Shown here: positions 1 to 7,176 of the stretch, in pieces | Layout of the letters: every line of letters starts with the position of its first letter | Position numbering within the stretch: the first letter of the stretch is position 1 | Assembly: GCA_945867725.1 (NCBI GenBank) | Contig: CAMBJI010000030.1 | Location: forward strand, 1 to 12,040 | Origin: Bordetella parapertussis | GTDB taxonomy: Bacteria; Pseudomonadota; Gammaproteobacteria; Burkholderiales; Burkholderiaceae_D | DNA: 12,040 nt | Direction: 5' to 3' | Made by a program: the position numbers and the translations under genes | The notes under the pieces: model-generated | The model's input: only the letters and a program-made list of their open reading frames with translations | What the model was told of the DNA's origin: nothing | The model's database searches: none

Positions 1-150
1 GGCACCCATGTTCCCAAGGGATATATCTATAGCGCGATGCTGTTCTCAGTCATCGTTGAAATGCTGAACATACGATTGCGGAAACGTTCGTCCCGGCCAG
101 TGGACATCATCGCATCAATTGCAACGTCAGAGGTCACTGATAAAAAATAA
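1..150 (+). CDS. TerC family integral membrane protein, C-terminal fragment
   Basis: The first 49 codons of the window form an open frame ending in TAA at 148-150. The visible peptide contains PKGYIYSAMLFSVIVEMLN followed by a basic run (RLRKRSSR) and a short hydrophilic tail. A PKGYIY-type segment leading into a last hydrophobic helix and then 'EMLN' is characteristic of the end of the TerC/YkoY/YoaE membrane domain (Pfam TerC). These proteins are polytopic inner-membrane proteins linked to metal ion, especially manganese, efflux or metalation of exported enzymes. There is no room for a CBS or CorC-type C-terminal extension, so this would be a short TerC-only form. The start and most of the gene lie left of the window. 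The assignment rests on one recognisable segment, so it is fairly but not fully secure. The gene converges with the AI-2E permease gene. Confidence 0.72.
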   Translation, partial: GTHVPKGYIYSAMLFSVIVEMLNIRLRKRSSRPVDIIASIATSEVTDKK

Positions 151-165
151 GTCTGCTCAGCAGAC
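141..165 (-). terminator. Intrinsic terminator of the AI-2E permease gene
   Basis: On the minus strand, 8 bases past the permease stop, the sequence forms GTCTGC-TGA-GCAGAC (151-165), a perfect 6-bp stem with a 3-base loop. It is followed at once by a T-rich tract, TTATTTTTTA. The T tract is the complement of the last codons and TAA stop of the convergent TerC gene, so the two 3' ends interlock. On the plus strand the hairpin is not followed by T residues, so it should work only leftward. The stem is short for a strong terminator. Confidence 0.65.
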
Positions 166-173
166 CTATAACT

Positions 174-1187
174 TCAGACCTGCCCCACGGCGACTAATTC
201 TGCTTTCAAATAGGCGTAAAACACCGGGGCTGCGATGACACCCGGTCTGCCAAAAAGCGACTCCATGACCAACATCGCGGTTAGCAATTCCCAAGCCCTC
301 GCATTAATCTGAGTACCAATAATTTTGGCGTTCAAGAAGTATTCGAGCTTGTGTATGGTGACAAGAAACAAAAGTGCAAAAGCAGCCGTTGAGAGGGAAT
401 GCGATAAGCTGATAACGACAATGACTGTGTTTGAAATCAGATTGCCAACCACTGGCAATAGCCCTGCAATGAAGGTGATCAGTATCATGGTTTTTACAAA
501 GGGCAAGTGAATGCCCGCCATCGGTAGTGCAAGCGCCAGAAAGATACCCGTAAAAATCGCATTAATACCCGCGATTCTTATCTGGGCGAAAACGATCTGC
601 TTGAACACTTGATGCAAACGCACGATGCGCTGATGTAACGCGGCTGACAAGGGTTTGTAGTGGTGAATGTATGTCGTGTCGTATAAAGCCGCCATTGCGC
701 CGATCACCATGCCGACTAGCAGGTGGACAAGCAATCGGCCCATCTGCTTTCCAAGATCGGTGGCTTGTGAGGCATGGTCGCGAATCCAATAGGCAAAAGA
801 TTGCTGCATCGCCTCCGCGCTCTGCGGCAGGTAAGCAGCGAGCCAGGGTGGGATCTGAGACCGCGACTGATCGATCAAGTCAGCCATTTTTTTCAACAGC
901 ACTGGCAGGCTGCCTGCGTCTGACAGGAAGAAGCTCGCCGCTCCCCAGACGATAGCGGTCAACAGCAAGACAATCACGGTCCCAAGCACCGCCACTGCGA
1001 TTAGGCGAGCGCGTTGCGTGTCCAATGTGGCGCTTAGCCTTGGGGCGAGCAAATGCACTAACGCGAAGACCAGCAATCCTGCATACAGCGCGGCCAGCAA
1101 ACCGGTCTGCAGTACAAGCAGCAAACCGGCAGCCGCGAGTCCGTAAGAAATCAATTCAGGCAATGATGCGCGGGTCCGAGTGCTCAT
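174..1187 (-). CDS. AI-2E family transporter (putative permease)
   Basis: The predicted product is a 337-residue polytopic inner-membrane protein of the AI-2E transporter family (formerly UPF0118/PerM). The length is normal for the family. Hydrophobic segments lie near residues 12-45, 61-88, 150-170, 205-260, 262-282 and 300-330. The loop at about 90-150 is hydrophilic and amphipathic, as is usual between the second and third helix groups. The C-terminal half has the family hallmarks: GLLPVVGNLISN at about 243-254, HKLEYFLNAKIIG at about 279-291, and a terminal LFGRPGVIAAPVFYAYLK stretch. Members include Na+/H+ antiporters, PerM-like proteins and the autoinducer-2 exporter TqsA. The sequence gives no basis for choosing a substrate, so the name should not be read as proof of AI-2 transport. 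The ATG at 1185-1187 has only a weak purine-rich stretch upstream (AGAG). The gene lies 142 bases downstream of the Tim44-domain gene, with a terminator between them, so it probably has its own promoter, but I see no convincing one. Confidence 0.88.
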   Translation of the reverse strand: MSTRTRASLPELISYGLAAAGLLLVLQTGLLAALYAGLLVFALVHLLAPRLSATLDTQRARLIAVAVLGTVIVLLLTAIVWGAASFFLSDAGSLPVLLKKMADLIDQSRSQIPPWLAAYLPQSAEAMQQSFAYWIRDHASQATDLGKQMGRLLVHLLVGMVIGAMAALYDTTYIHHYKPLSAALHQRIVRLHQVFKQIVFAQIRIAGINAIFTGIFLALALPMAGIHLPFVKTMILITFIAGLLPVVGNLISNTVIVVISLSHSLSTAAFALLFLVTIHKLEYFLNAKIIGTQINARAWELLTAMLVMESLFGRPGVIAAPVFYAYLKAELVAVGQV

Positions 1188-1206
1188 GTGCTTGCTCTAT
1201 GCGAAG

Positions 1207-1218
1207 GAAGTCGACTTC
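1207..1218. repeat. 12-bp perfect palindrome upstream of the AI-2E permease gene
   Basis: GAAGTCGACTTC reads identically on both strands and ends 19 bases upstream of the permease ATG. It could be an operator half-turn dyad or chance. No known regulator is recognised from it. Confidence 0.35.
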
Positions 1219-1230
1219 AGGAATAGACGA

Positions 1231-1263
1231 ACAAAAAGCCGTCCGCAGTAACCCGCGAACGGC
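1231..1263 (-). terminator. Intrinsic terminator of the Tim44-domain gene
   Basis: On the minus strand, GCCGTTCGC and GCGGACGGC (arms at 1255-1263 and 1238-1246) form a 9-bp stem containing one G-U pair. The loop is 8 bases. The 3' arm runs directly into TTTTTGTT. It lies 66 bases past the stop of the Tim44-domain gene and before the permease start. This is a canonical rho-independent terminator and argues against the two genes forming a tight operon. Confidence 0.82.
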
Positions 1264-1329
1264 TTATGCCGAGAACAATTATGACAAACTTCTATTGCAG
1301 GCCGATGGTAGAGCGACCTGCGGTGTCGA

Positions 1330-2193
1330 TCAGGCCTGCTGTATTCCGGCCAACAGCCATCCGCCGTTTCCATTCATCGGCTTGGAAAGGACCCAAATCT
1401 CGTTGAATGCCTCGGCAGGAGCATGTTCGTCTTCTTTCACCATGCCGTTGAAACGAACGCTCGCCAGATGTTCATCACCCACGGTTTCTACGCCCATGAG
1501 CTCCGCCTCAAGCGTGACCACATCGGTGTGATTCGCAGACGCACCGCGCTCAGTAAGTTGCATTTTCAACTCGGCAAACATTTCTGGCGTAGTGAACTCG
1601 CGAATATCCTGTGCGTCGCCCTTGTCCCAGGCGGCCTGCATACGCAAAAAATTCGTTTTTGCGTGGCGCAAAAAACCTACCGTGTCAAAGTCGGCAGGAA
1701 TAGCCGGCGCTGCACCGGACTGCCAAGTCACCGGCTGGGGTGCTGAGCCAAGATTGGAGCCAACTTCGGGAATGCCGCTTTTCTCCATAGGCCCGGCGAA
1801 TGCAGGCCGGGGGGCTTGACTCGCAGTTTTCTTCGAGAGCATTCGGAACAAGAACATTGCGCCAAAGGCGAGCAAGCCGATCATTAACACCGTGCTTATC
1901 ATGCTGGCGAATTCACCACCAAGACCAAAGTGCGACATTAGAGCGCCTAGCCCGAGGCCCAACAAGGCACCGCCCAAAATACCCCGCCAAGGGCTGGCAG
2001 GCGCTGCTGCGGGTGGGGCCTGGCGCGGTGCGGTAGCGGACTGACCCGGACCCTGTGCTGGCGCCTGACGACTGTAGCTCGGTGACGACTTGCCAAACGA
2101 GCCGCCACCACCGAGACGCTTCGCTTCGGCGCTGGAGACGACGACTGCGACTCCCATAATCGCCACCATCAGTGCCATCCAAAACTTTTTCAT
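1330..2193 (-). CDS. Tim44-like domain protein, exported or membrane-anchored
   Basis: The predicted product has 287 residues. The N-terminus is a Sec-type signal sequence: MKKFW, a hydrophobic core to about residue 20, then SSAEA with likely cleavage before KR. A low-complexity Gly/Ser/Pro/Ala/Gln linker follows (about 26-68), beginning with the GGGGSFGK motif usual in bacterial Tim44-like proteins. Next come two adjacent hydrophobic stretches (about 70-115). The C-terminal globular part (about 160-287) resembles the Tim44/MRPL45 fold: FLRHAKTNFLRMQAAWDKGD, DIREFTTPEMFAEL, and the closing strand pair NEIWVLSKP and GGWLLAGIQ. In mitochondria this fold tethers the import motor; the role of bacterial homologues (COG4395) is not settled. 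The start is well supported: a perfect AGGAGG lies 4 bases before the ATG. Promoter, leader hairpin and terminator are all visible, so the gene looks monocistronic. Confidence 0.9.
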   Translation of the reverse strand: MKKFWMALMVAIMGVAVVVSSAEAKRLGGGGSFGKSSPSYSRQAPAQGPGQSATAPRQAPPAAAPASPWRGILGGALLGLGLGALMSHFGLGGEFASMISTVLMIGLLAFGAMFLFRMLSKKTASQAPRPAFAGPMEKSGIPEVGSNLGSAPQPVTWQSGAAPAIPADFDTVGFLRHAKTNFLRMQAAWDKGDAQDIREFTTPEMFAELKMQLTERGASANHTDVVTLEAELMGVETVGDEHLASVRFNGMVKEDEHAPAEAFNEIWVLSKPMNGNGGWLLAGIQQA

Positions 2194-2214
2194 GTGTCCT
2201 CCTGAAAGCTTTAC

Positions 2215-2233
2215 GAGCAGAAAGCGTCTGCTC
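2215..2233 (-). other. Leader stem-loop of the Tim44-domain gene
   Basis: GAGCAG and CTGCTC form a perfect 6-bp stem with a 7-base loop, inside the predicted 5' leader and about 11 bases upstream of the AGGAGG site. It could stabilise the mRNA or affect ribosome access. There is no T tract, so it is not a terminator. Confidence 0.4.
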
Positions 2234-2253
2234 CAAACGTTATTACAGTTCGC

Positions 2254-2281
2254 ATTGTAAGGAATGATGTCGTGCCGTCAA
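2254..2281 (-). promoter_or_regulatory. Sigma70-type promoter of the Tim44-domain gene
   Basis: On the minus strand, TTGACG (complement of 2276-2281) and TACAAT (complement of 2254-2259) are separated by 16 bases. Each hexamer matches the consensus at five of six positions. Transcription would start near 2247, giving a leader of about 53 bases that contains the 2215-2233 stem-loop and the AGGAGG site. It fires away from ahpC. Confidence 0.7.
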
Positions 2282-2322
2282 ATGCAGATAGGGTGGATAG
2301 AGACTTCGGAAAAACAAGACTA

Positions 2323-2341
2323 AACAAATAGATAGTTTGTT
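2323..2341. repeat. Inverted repeat in the divergent intergenic region
   Basis: AACAAA and TTTGTT flank TAGATAG as a perfect 6-bp dyad. It contains two of the ATAG tetramers that are enriched in this spacer. It may be a regulator site, but nothing specific can be assigned. Confidence 0.3.
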
Positions 2342-2370
2342 GATTAACCGAACTGATCTCCATGATTCGA

Positions 2371-2388
2371 CGCTTTCTATCAAAAGCG
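2371..2388. repeat. Inverted repeat CGCTTT-N6-AAAGCG
   Basis: CGCTTT and AAAGCG form a perfect 6-bp dyad around CTATCA, about 155 bases upstream of ahpC. No T tract follows on either strand, so it is not an intrinsic terminator. A protein-binding site is possible. The rest of the 2282-2439 stretch shows no credible gene. Confidence 0.3.
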
Positions 2389-2439
2389 ACTAGGGCGCAC
2401 GGCCGAATTTTAATAATAACTACCGGTTTCTATCGAACG

Positions 2440-2476
2440 ATAGGCAACGCCTATTTAATTTATAAAAACTATCAAA
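2440..2476 (+). promoter_or_regulatory. Probable OxyR-type binding site upstream of ahpC
   Basis: OxyR tetramers recognise two tandem ATAG-N7-CTAT elements separated by 7 bases. The first element here, 2440-2454, is perfect (ATAG, 7 bases, CTAT). The second element in the correct register, 2462-2476, is degenerate (ATAA, 7 bases, CAAA). Together they match 13 of 16 specified tetramer positions. The full site would end just before the -35 region of the predicted ahpC promoter, which is the usual geometry for activation by this LysR-family regulator. The regulator gene itself is not in the window. Confidence 0.55.
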
Positions 2477-2505
2477 TACCGTATTTAATAGTTTAGGCCT
2501 ATTCT
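2477..2505 (+). promoter_or_regulatory. Candidate ahpC promoter with weak -35
   Basis: TATTCT at 2500-2505 is a reasonable -10. The hexamer 17 bases upstream, TACCGT at 2477-2482, is a poor -35, as is common for activator-dependent promoters. A start near 2512 would leave a leader of about 30 bases that carries AGGAG at 2531-2535. The assignment depends on the adjacent OxyR-like site. Confidence 0.4.
2488..2502 (+). promoter_or_regulatory. Second perfect ATAG-N7-CTAT dyad, overlapping the candidate -10
   Basis: ATAG, 7 bases (TTTAGGC), CTAT. Its centre is 48 bases from that of the first perfect dyad, so it is not in the 22-base register of one OxyR tetramer site. Its position over the predicted -10 would suit repression or autogenous modulation if it is bound. 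Confidence 0.4.
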
Positions 2506-2542
2506 CTGCTCCGTACCATTCGCAAACCCAAGGAGAAAAGCC

Positions 2543-3106
2543 ATGTCCCTCATCAACACCAATATTCAGCCGTTCCATACCACCGCTTATCACGATGGCA
2601 AATTTGTTCCTGTCAGCGATGCCAACCTAAAAGGCCAGTGGTCGGTCGTGTTTTTCTATCCGGCCGACTTCACCTTCGTTTGCCCAACAGAACTGGGCGA
2701 TTTAGCAGATCACTATGACACGTTCAAAGCATTGGGTGTGGAAATCTATGCTGTCTCAACGGACACGCATTTCGCCCACAAAGCCTGGCATGACTCGTCC
2801 GACACCATTAGCAAGATTCGCTACCCGATGCTCGGCGACGCGACTGGCGCCATCAGTCGCAGCTTTGGTGTAATGACCGAAAGCACGGGTCTGGCACTGC
2901 GCGGCTCTTTCGTCATCAACCCGGAAGGTCAGATCAAAATCTGCGAGATTCACGATGACGGCATCGGTCGCGATGCTAAAGAATTGCTGCGCAAAGTACA
3001 GGCTGCGCAATATGTCGCCGCACACCCGGGTGAGGTCTGCCCAGCGAAGTGGACGCCCGGCGCCGAGACACTAGCGCCCTCGTTGGACCTGGTGGGCAAA
3101 ATCTAA
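2543..3106 (+). CDS. ahpC: Alkyl hydroperoxide reductase subunit C (AhpC, 2-Cys peroxiredoxin)
   Basis: AhpC reduces H2O2, organic hydroperoxides and peroxynitrite in the cytoplasm and is recycled by AhpF. The product has 187 residues, the same length as the E. coli enzyme. The peroxidatic cysteine is C47 in FTFVCPTE, with T44 and R120 completing the active site. The resolving cysteine is C166 in GEVCPAKW, so this is a typical 2-Cys enzyme that forms inter-subunit disulfides. The C-terminus, [12 protein letters not shown], is the AhpC-type ending. AGGAG at 2531-2535, 7 bases before the ATG, fixes the start. ahpF follows on the same strand 72 bases downstream. The ATAG-N7-CTAT dyads upstream suggest induction by OxyR in response to peroxide; that is inference from motif and gene identity. 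Confidence 0.98.
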   Translation: MSLINTNIQPFHTTAYHDGKFVPVSDANLKGQWSVVFFYPADFTFVCPTELGDLADHYDTFKALGVEIYAVSTDTHFAHKAWHDSSDTISKIRYPMLGDATGAISRSFGVMTESTGLALRGSFVINPEGQIKICEIHDDGIGRDAKELLRKVQAAQYVAAHPGEVCPAKWTPGAETLAPSLDLVGKI

Positions 3107-3126
3107 AGCCACTGTGCGATGAAATA

Positions 3127-3150
3127 CGAGTGCCGCTTAAGCAGCACTCG
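3127..3150 (+). other. Intercistronic stem-loop between ahpC and ahpF
   Basis: CGAGTGC (3127-3133) pairs with GCACTCG (3144-3150). Inside it, GC-TTAA-GC can extend the stem across a C/A mismatch. No T tract follows, so it is not a full terminator. It probably caps the ahpC mRNA segment against 3' exonucleases or causes partial attenuation, favouring more AhpC than AhpF. Confidence 0.5.
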
Positions 3151-3178
3151 ATCAACCCTTACTGAAATCGAGACCCTC

Positions 3179-4756
3179 ATGCTGGACGCCACCATCAAAA
3201 GTCAATTGGAAGTCTATCTCGCAAAAATCACGCAACCTATTGAGATCAATGCTTCGCTCGACCACAGCGAAAAGTCACTAGAGATGCGCAAGATGCTGCA
3301 AGAAATTGCTGCCCTGTCGACACGCATTACCTATACCGAAAACGATGATGATCAGCGCAAGCCCTCTTTTGCTCTAAATCGTCAGGGTGAAGACATGGGT
3401 ATACGCTTCGCAGGCATGCCTATGGGTCACGAATTCACATCACTGATACTGGCGCTGCTGCACTTGGGTGGTCATCCATCAAAAACAAGTATCGACATCA
3501 TCGAACAAATTCAGCAGCTTGACGGCGAGTATGAATTCGAAACCTACATTTCGCTGTCGTGCCAGAATTGTCCGGATGTTGTGCAGGCGCTGAATCTGAT
3601 GTCCGTCATCCATCCGAACATTCGTCATACCACGATCGATGGCGCGCTCTTTCAGCAAGAAGTACAGGCCCGTCAAATCATGGCCGTACCTACCGTATTC
3701 CTCAATGGCCAGAATTTCGGTCAGGGTCGGATGACACTTGAAGAAATCATTGCGAAGCTTGATACCCGTATCGTTGAGCGCCAAGCTGAAAAAATCACGC
3801 AAAAAGAAATTTTCGATGTTCTGATTGTCGGCGGCGGCCCCGCAGGCGCGTCTGCGGCGATCTATTCGGCGCGCAAGGGCATACGTACTGGCGTGGTAGC
3901 CGAACGGTTTGGCGGTCAGGTACTGGATACCTTGGGCATTGAAAACTTCATCTCTGTAAAAGAAACAGAAGGCCCGAAATTAGTTGCGGCGCTCGAGCAG
4001 CACGTGAAATCCTATGACGTAGATATCATGAACTTACAACGTGCCTCCGCCTTGATACCCGGTGAAGTGATTGAGATAAAACTGGATAGTGGCGCCAGCC
4101 TCAAAACAAAATCAGTCGTCATTGCCACAGGCGCGCGCTGGCGTGAACTGAATGTGCCAGGCGAACGAGCATATCGCAACCAGGGTGTCGCGTACTGCCC
4201 TCACTGCGATGGCCCTTTGTTCAAAGGCAAGCGTGTCGCTGTCGTTGGCGGTGGCAACTCCGGTGTTGAAGCCGCGATTGATCTTGCCGGCATTGTCGAT
4301 CACGTGACCCTCGTCGAATTCGACAAAGCTTTGCGCGCTGATGCAGTTTTACAGCGTAAGTTGTACAGCCTGCAGAATGTGACCATCATCACCGGCGCGC
4401 AAACAACCGAAGTGGTTGGTGATGGTAGCCGGGTCACTGATCTGCGCTACACCAATCGCACGACCGGGGCCTCGCATCTGATTGCTCTGGAAGGAATCTT
4501 CGTTCAGATTGGTTTGCTGCCAAATACCGACTGGCTCAAAGGAACCGTTGCCCTTTCAGAGCGCGGCGAAATTGAAGTTGATGCGCGAGGCCAGACTTCT
4601 ATACCGGGTGTCTTTGCTGCAGGCGATGTGACAACCGTACCGTACAAACAAATCATCATCGCAATGGGCGAAGGCTCGAAAGCAGCGCTGGGTGCATTCG
4701 ATCACTTGATTCGAACTTCAGTGCCAGCTGACCACACGGAAAAGATGGCCGCCTGA
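3179..4756 (+). CDS. ahpF: Alkyl hydroperoxide reductase subunit F (AhpF, flavoprotein disulfide reductase)
   Basis: AhpF passes electrons from NADH through FAD and two redox-active disulfides to AhpC. From the ATG at 3179 the product has 525 residues; E. coli AhpF has 521. The N-terminal half (about 1-200) is the double thioredoxin-like domain, with the AhpC-reducing disulfide C128-Q-N-C131 in [15 protein letters not shown]. The C-terminal half is thioredoxin-reductase-like: FAD dinucleotide fold GGGPAG at 218-223, redox disulfide C340-P-H-C343, NADH-binding VGGGNSG at 356-362, and the FAD-contacting AGDV near 481-484. The frame stays open upstream to an ATG at 3119. That 20-residue extension has no Shine-Dalgarno site and no AhpF-like sequence, and it reads through the intercistronic hairpin; [10 protein letters not shown] is the typical AhpF N-terminus. 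The ribosome site at 3179 is weak (GAGA), consistent with lower expression than AhpC. Two terminator-like hairpins follow. Confidence 0.97.
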   Translation: MLDATIKSQLEVYLAKITQPIEINASLDHSEKSLEMRKMLQEIAALSTRITYTENDDDQRKPSFALNRQGEDMGIRFAGMPMGHEFTSLILALLHLGGHPSKTSIDIIEQIQQLDGEYEFETYISLSCQNCPDVVQALNLMSVIHPNIRHTTIDGALFQQEVQARQIMAVPTVFLNGQNFGQGRMTLEEIIAKLDTRIVERQAEKITQKEIFDVLIVGGGPAGASAAIYSARKGIRTGVVAERFGGQVLDTLGIENFISVKETEGPKLVAALEQHVKSYDVDIMNLQRASALIPGEVIEIKLDSGASLKTKSVVIATGARWRELNVPGERAYRNQGVAYCPHCDGPLFKGKRVAVVGGGNSGVEAAIDLAGIVDHVTLVEFDKALRADAVLQRKLYSLQNVTIITGAQTTEVVGDGSRVTDLRYTNRTTGASHLIALEGIFVQIGLLPNTDWLKGTVALSERGEIEVDARGQTSIPGVFAAGDVTTVPYKQIIIAMGEGSKAALGAFDHLIRTSVPADHTEKMAA

Positions 4757-4787
4757 TTTGGTGTTAAAGGTCCAGTCGGTCACACCC

Positions 4788-4823
4788 AAAAAAAACCCCA
4801 CTTTCGAAAAAGTGGGGGTCTTT
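4788..4823. terminator. Bidirectional terminator between ahpF and glcB
   Basis: CCCCACTTT (4796-4804) and AAAGTGGGG (4809-4817) form a perfect 9-bp stem with a 4-base loop. Read leftward, the stem is followed by eight T residues (A tract at 4788-4795), a very strong terminator for glcB. Read rightward, it is followed by GTCTTT, a weaker but usable tract for ahpF. It sits in the 113-base gap between the two convergent stops. Confidence 0.88.
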
Positions 4824-4835
4824 AAAAATCCGAAA

Positions 4836-4862
4836 CGCCGGCGCATGCGGCGGCACTTTTTT
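4836..4862 (+). terminator. Second, terminator-like hairpin after ahpF
   Basis: CGCCG (4836-4840) and CGGCG (4848-4852) form a 5-bp GC stem with a 7-base loop. Four bases later comes a run of six T residues (4857-4862). It may back up the first hairpin for transcription out of ahpF. The offset of the T run lowers confidence. Confidence 0.42.
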
Positions 4863-4869
4863 CAGTGCT

Positions 4870-7077
4870 TCACGATGGAACAGCCGTCACCTCTGTCTTG
4901 AACCTGAGGCGCCATGCATGCAGCAGTGGCTCTGTGTAACCTGAAGGCTGTTCCAGGCCCTTGAAGACCAGATCGCTGGCGGCCTGAAATGCGAATGAAT
5001 ATTCGAAATCAATAGACATAGGGCGGTAAAACGGATCATCAGCATTTTGTGCATCCACGACGGTTGCCATACGCTTGAATGTTTCGCGAACCTGCCCTTC
5101 GCTGACCACGCCATGCAAAATCCAATTCGCAATGTGCTGGCTGGAGATGCGCAAGGTCGCACGATCTTCCATCAGGCCGACATTGTGAATGTCCGGCACC
5201 TTGGAACAACCCACGCCCTGTTCGATCCAACGCACCACATAGCCGAGAATACCTTGCGCGTTATTGTCCAGCTCCTGCTGTATTTCCTCCGCTGACCAAT
5301 TGGCACGAGCAACGACGGGTATGACCAGCAATTCATCACGCAGGCGCTGAATTTCGACAGTCGCATCGCTTTTTTCCAGCTGCTGCTGAATCTCCTCCAC
5401 ATCAACCTGATGGTAATGCAGTGCATGCAAAGTCGCCGCAGTGGGCGAAGGTACCCAGGCCGTATTGGCGCCTGCTTTGGGATGAGCAATTTTCTGCTCC
5501 ATCATTGCGGCCATCAGATCAGGCATTGCCCACATGCCCTTGCCAATCTGACCGCGACCGCGCATTCCACATGACAAACCCGTGAGCACATTGCTGCGCT
5601 CATAGGCTGACAACCAGGTCGATGATTTCATATCGCCCTTGCGCATCATTGGACCCGCGGCCATCGACGAATGCATTTCATCGCCGGTACGATCGAGAAA
5701 ACCCGTGTTAATGAAGGCCACGCGCGCAGCAGCTTCATGCAAGCAGGCTTTCAGGTTGGTTGAAGTGCGACGCTCCTCATCCATGATGCCCAGCTTGACG
5801 GTGTTTTCTTTCAGGCCCAGTAGAGCTTCCACGCGACCGAACAATTCAACCGCAAAAGCGACTTCCTTGGGCCCGTGCATCTTCGGTTTGACGATATACA
5901 CCGAGCCCGTGCGCGTGTTACCAACGCTCTGACTAGCAGGACGCTTCAGATCATGCAGCGCAATGGTGACTGTCACGACGGCATCCAGAATGCCTTCCGG
6001 GATTTCCTTGCCTTCGGCGGTGAGAATCGCCGGGTTAGTCATCAGATGACCAACGTTTCGCAGGAAAAGCAGAGAGCGTCCATGCAGCTTGAATGACTGA
6101 CCATTCGGGCCCATGTATTCACGATCTGCATTAAGAGTGCGCGTGAAAAATTTCCCACCCTTGGATACCGCTTCGGATAGCGTACCTTTCAGAATGCCTA
6201 ACCAGTTTTCATAAGCAGCTACCTTGTCATCACCGTCCACCACGGTAACTGAATCTTCCAGATCCAAAATCGTCGACAAAGCCGATTCGATCACCACATC
6301 GGCAATGCCGGCAGGATCGTCTTTGCCTATAGGCTTAGACCGATCGATACGGATATCGATATGCAAACCATTGTTTTTTAATAGCACTGCCGAAGGTGCA
6401 GAAGCTTGTCCTTGAAAGCCGGCGAACTGTGCGCTGTCTTTCAGTCCGCTATGGCTACCGTCTTTTAATGTCACGCTCAGTATTCCACCGCTGACGGTAT
6501 AAGAAACGGCATCAGCATGTGAGCCCTTGTTCAATGGGGTGGATTGATCAAGAAAATTTCGGGCGAATGCAACGACTTTTGCACCACGTACCGGGTTGTA
6601 AGCGCCGGCACGCGTTGCGCCATCTGTCTCAGGAATGACATCGGTACCATACAGTGCATCATAGAGCGAGCCCCAGCGCGCATTAGCGGCATTCAGTGCA
6701 TAACGGGCATTCAAGATGGGCACCACCAGTTGGGGGCCAGCGGTGAGGGCAAGCTCGGCATCCACATTCTCCGTGGTGACTTTCGCATCCTTTGGCATCG
6801 GCAGTAAGTAAGCAATCGATTCGAGAAATGTGCGATAGGCCGCTACATCGGTGATCGGGCCTGGATGCGCACGATGCCATTGATCGAGTTCAGTTTGCAG
6901 GCGATCTCGCTCGGCCAGCAAAGCGGCGTTCTTTGGCGAGAGATCGTTAACGATTTGTGCAAAACCTTTCCAGAAGCTGTCGCTTTGAATGCCGGTGCCA
7001 GGAAGGACTTCATTTTCGATGAACTGATGCAGAACGGTTGCCACTTCCAGTCCGTGGCATTCGGTACGTGCTGTCAT
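4870..7077 (-). CDS. glcB: Malate synthase G
   Basis: The enzyme condenses glyoxylate with acetyl-CoA to give malate and CoA in the cytoplasm, serving growth on glycolate, glyoxylate and C2 compounds. The product has 735 residues; E. coli GlcB has 723. This is the long monomeric G form, not the roughly 530-residue A form. Family motifs in order: LPGTGI (25-30) near the N-terminus, a long alpha/beta insertion, [14 protein letters not shown] (333-346) with the substrate arginine, [10 protein letters not shown] (394-403), and [10 protein letters not shown] (430-439) with metal-ligand glutamates. These are followed by [12 protein letters not shown] (460-471) with the second metal-ligand aspartate, [15 protein letters not shown] (503-517), and [13 protein letters not shown] (636-648) with the catalytic-base aspartate D638. 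The cysteine of GCSKVPD is C624. The ATG at 7077 has a partial site (CAGGT) 8 bases upstream. A TAGAAT -10-like hexamer lies on the minus strand at 7110-7115 without a clear -35. No terminator is visible in the 99-base gap from the dehalogenase gene, so co-transcription is plausible. Confidence 0.97.
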   Translation of the reverse strand: MTARTECHGLEVATVLHQFIENEVLPGTGIQSDSFWKGFAQIVNDLSPKNAALLAERDRLQTELDQWHRAHPGPITDVAAYRTFLESIAYLLPMPKDAKVTTENVDAELALTAGPQLVVPILNARYALNAANARWGSLYDALYGTDVIPETDGATRAGAYNPVRGAKVVAFARNFLDQSTPLNKGSHADAVSYTVSGGILSVTLKDGSHSGLKDSAQFAGFQGQASAPSAVLLKNNGLHIDIRIDRSKPIGKDDPAGIADVVIESALSTILDLEDSVTVVDGDDKVAAYENWLGILKGTLSEAVSKGGKFFTRTLNADREYMGPNGQSFKLHGRSLLFLRNVGHLMTNPAILTAEGKEIPEGILDAVVTVTIALHDLKRPASQSVGNTRTGSVYIVKPKMHGPKEVAFAVELFGRVEALLGLKENTVKLGIMDEERRTSTNLKACLHEAAARVAFINTGFLDRTGDEMHSSMAAGPMMRKGDMKSSTWLSAYERSNVLTGLSCGMRGRGQIGKGMWAMPDLMAAMMEQKIAHPKAGANTAWVPSPTAATLHALHYHQVDVEEIQQQLEKSDATVEIQRLRDELLVIPVVARANWSAEEIQQELDNNAQGILGYVVRWIEQGVGCSKVPDIHNVGLMEDRATLRISSQHIANWILHGVVSEGQVRETFKRMATVVDAQNADDPFYRPMSIDFEYSFAFQAASDLVFKGLEQPSGYTEPLLHAWRLRFKTEVTAVPS

Positions 7078-7089
7078 GATGATTTACCT

Positions 7090-7110
7090 GTTAAAAAAAT
7101 GGTTAAAAAA
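7090..7110 (-). repeat. T-rich direct repeat in the glcB leader
   Basis: On the minus strand TTTTTTAAC occurs twice, at 7102-7110 and 7090-7098, with a 12-base period. The second copy runs into the CAGG of the ribosome site. A U-rich tract here could act as a ribosomal protein S1 contact that compensates for the weak Shine-Dalgarno site. A closely similar arrangement precedes gyrB. Confidence 0.45.
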
Positions 7111-7176
7111 TTCTAAAATCTGTGAGAAGAGCAATGCACTTCACGTCTGATGCTTTTTTATATCGCTCTGTAAAGC

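Noticed and set aside
2362..2496. Possible 44-codon plus-strand gene upstream of ahpC starting with ATG
   Set aside because: It has no ribosome site (the ATG follows GATCTCC), its composition is unlike its neighbours, and it overlaps the ATAG/CTAT dyads and candidate promoter, which explain the sequence better.
3119..3178. 20-residue N-terminal extension of AhpF from an upstream ATG
   Set aside because: There is no Shine-Dalgarno site at 3119, the extension reads through the intercistronic hairpin, and [10 protein letters not shown] is the typical AhpF start.
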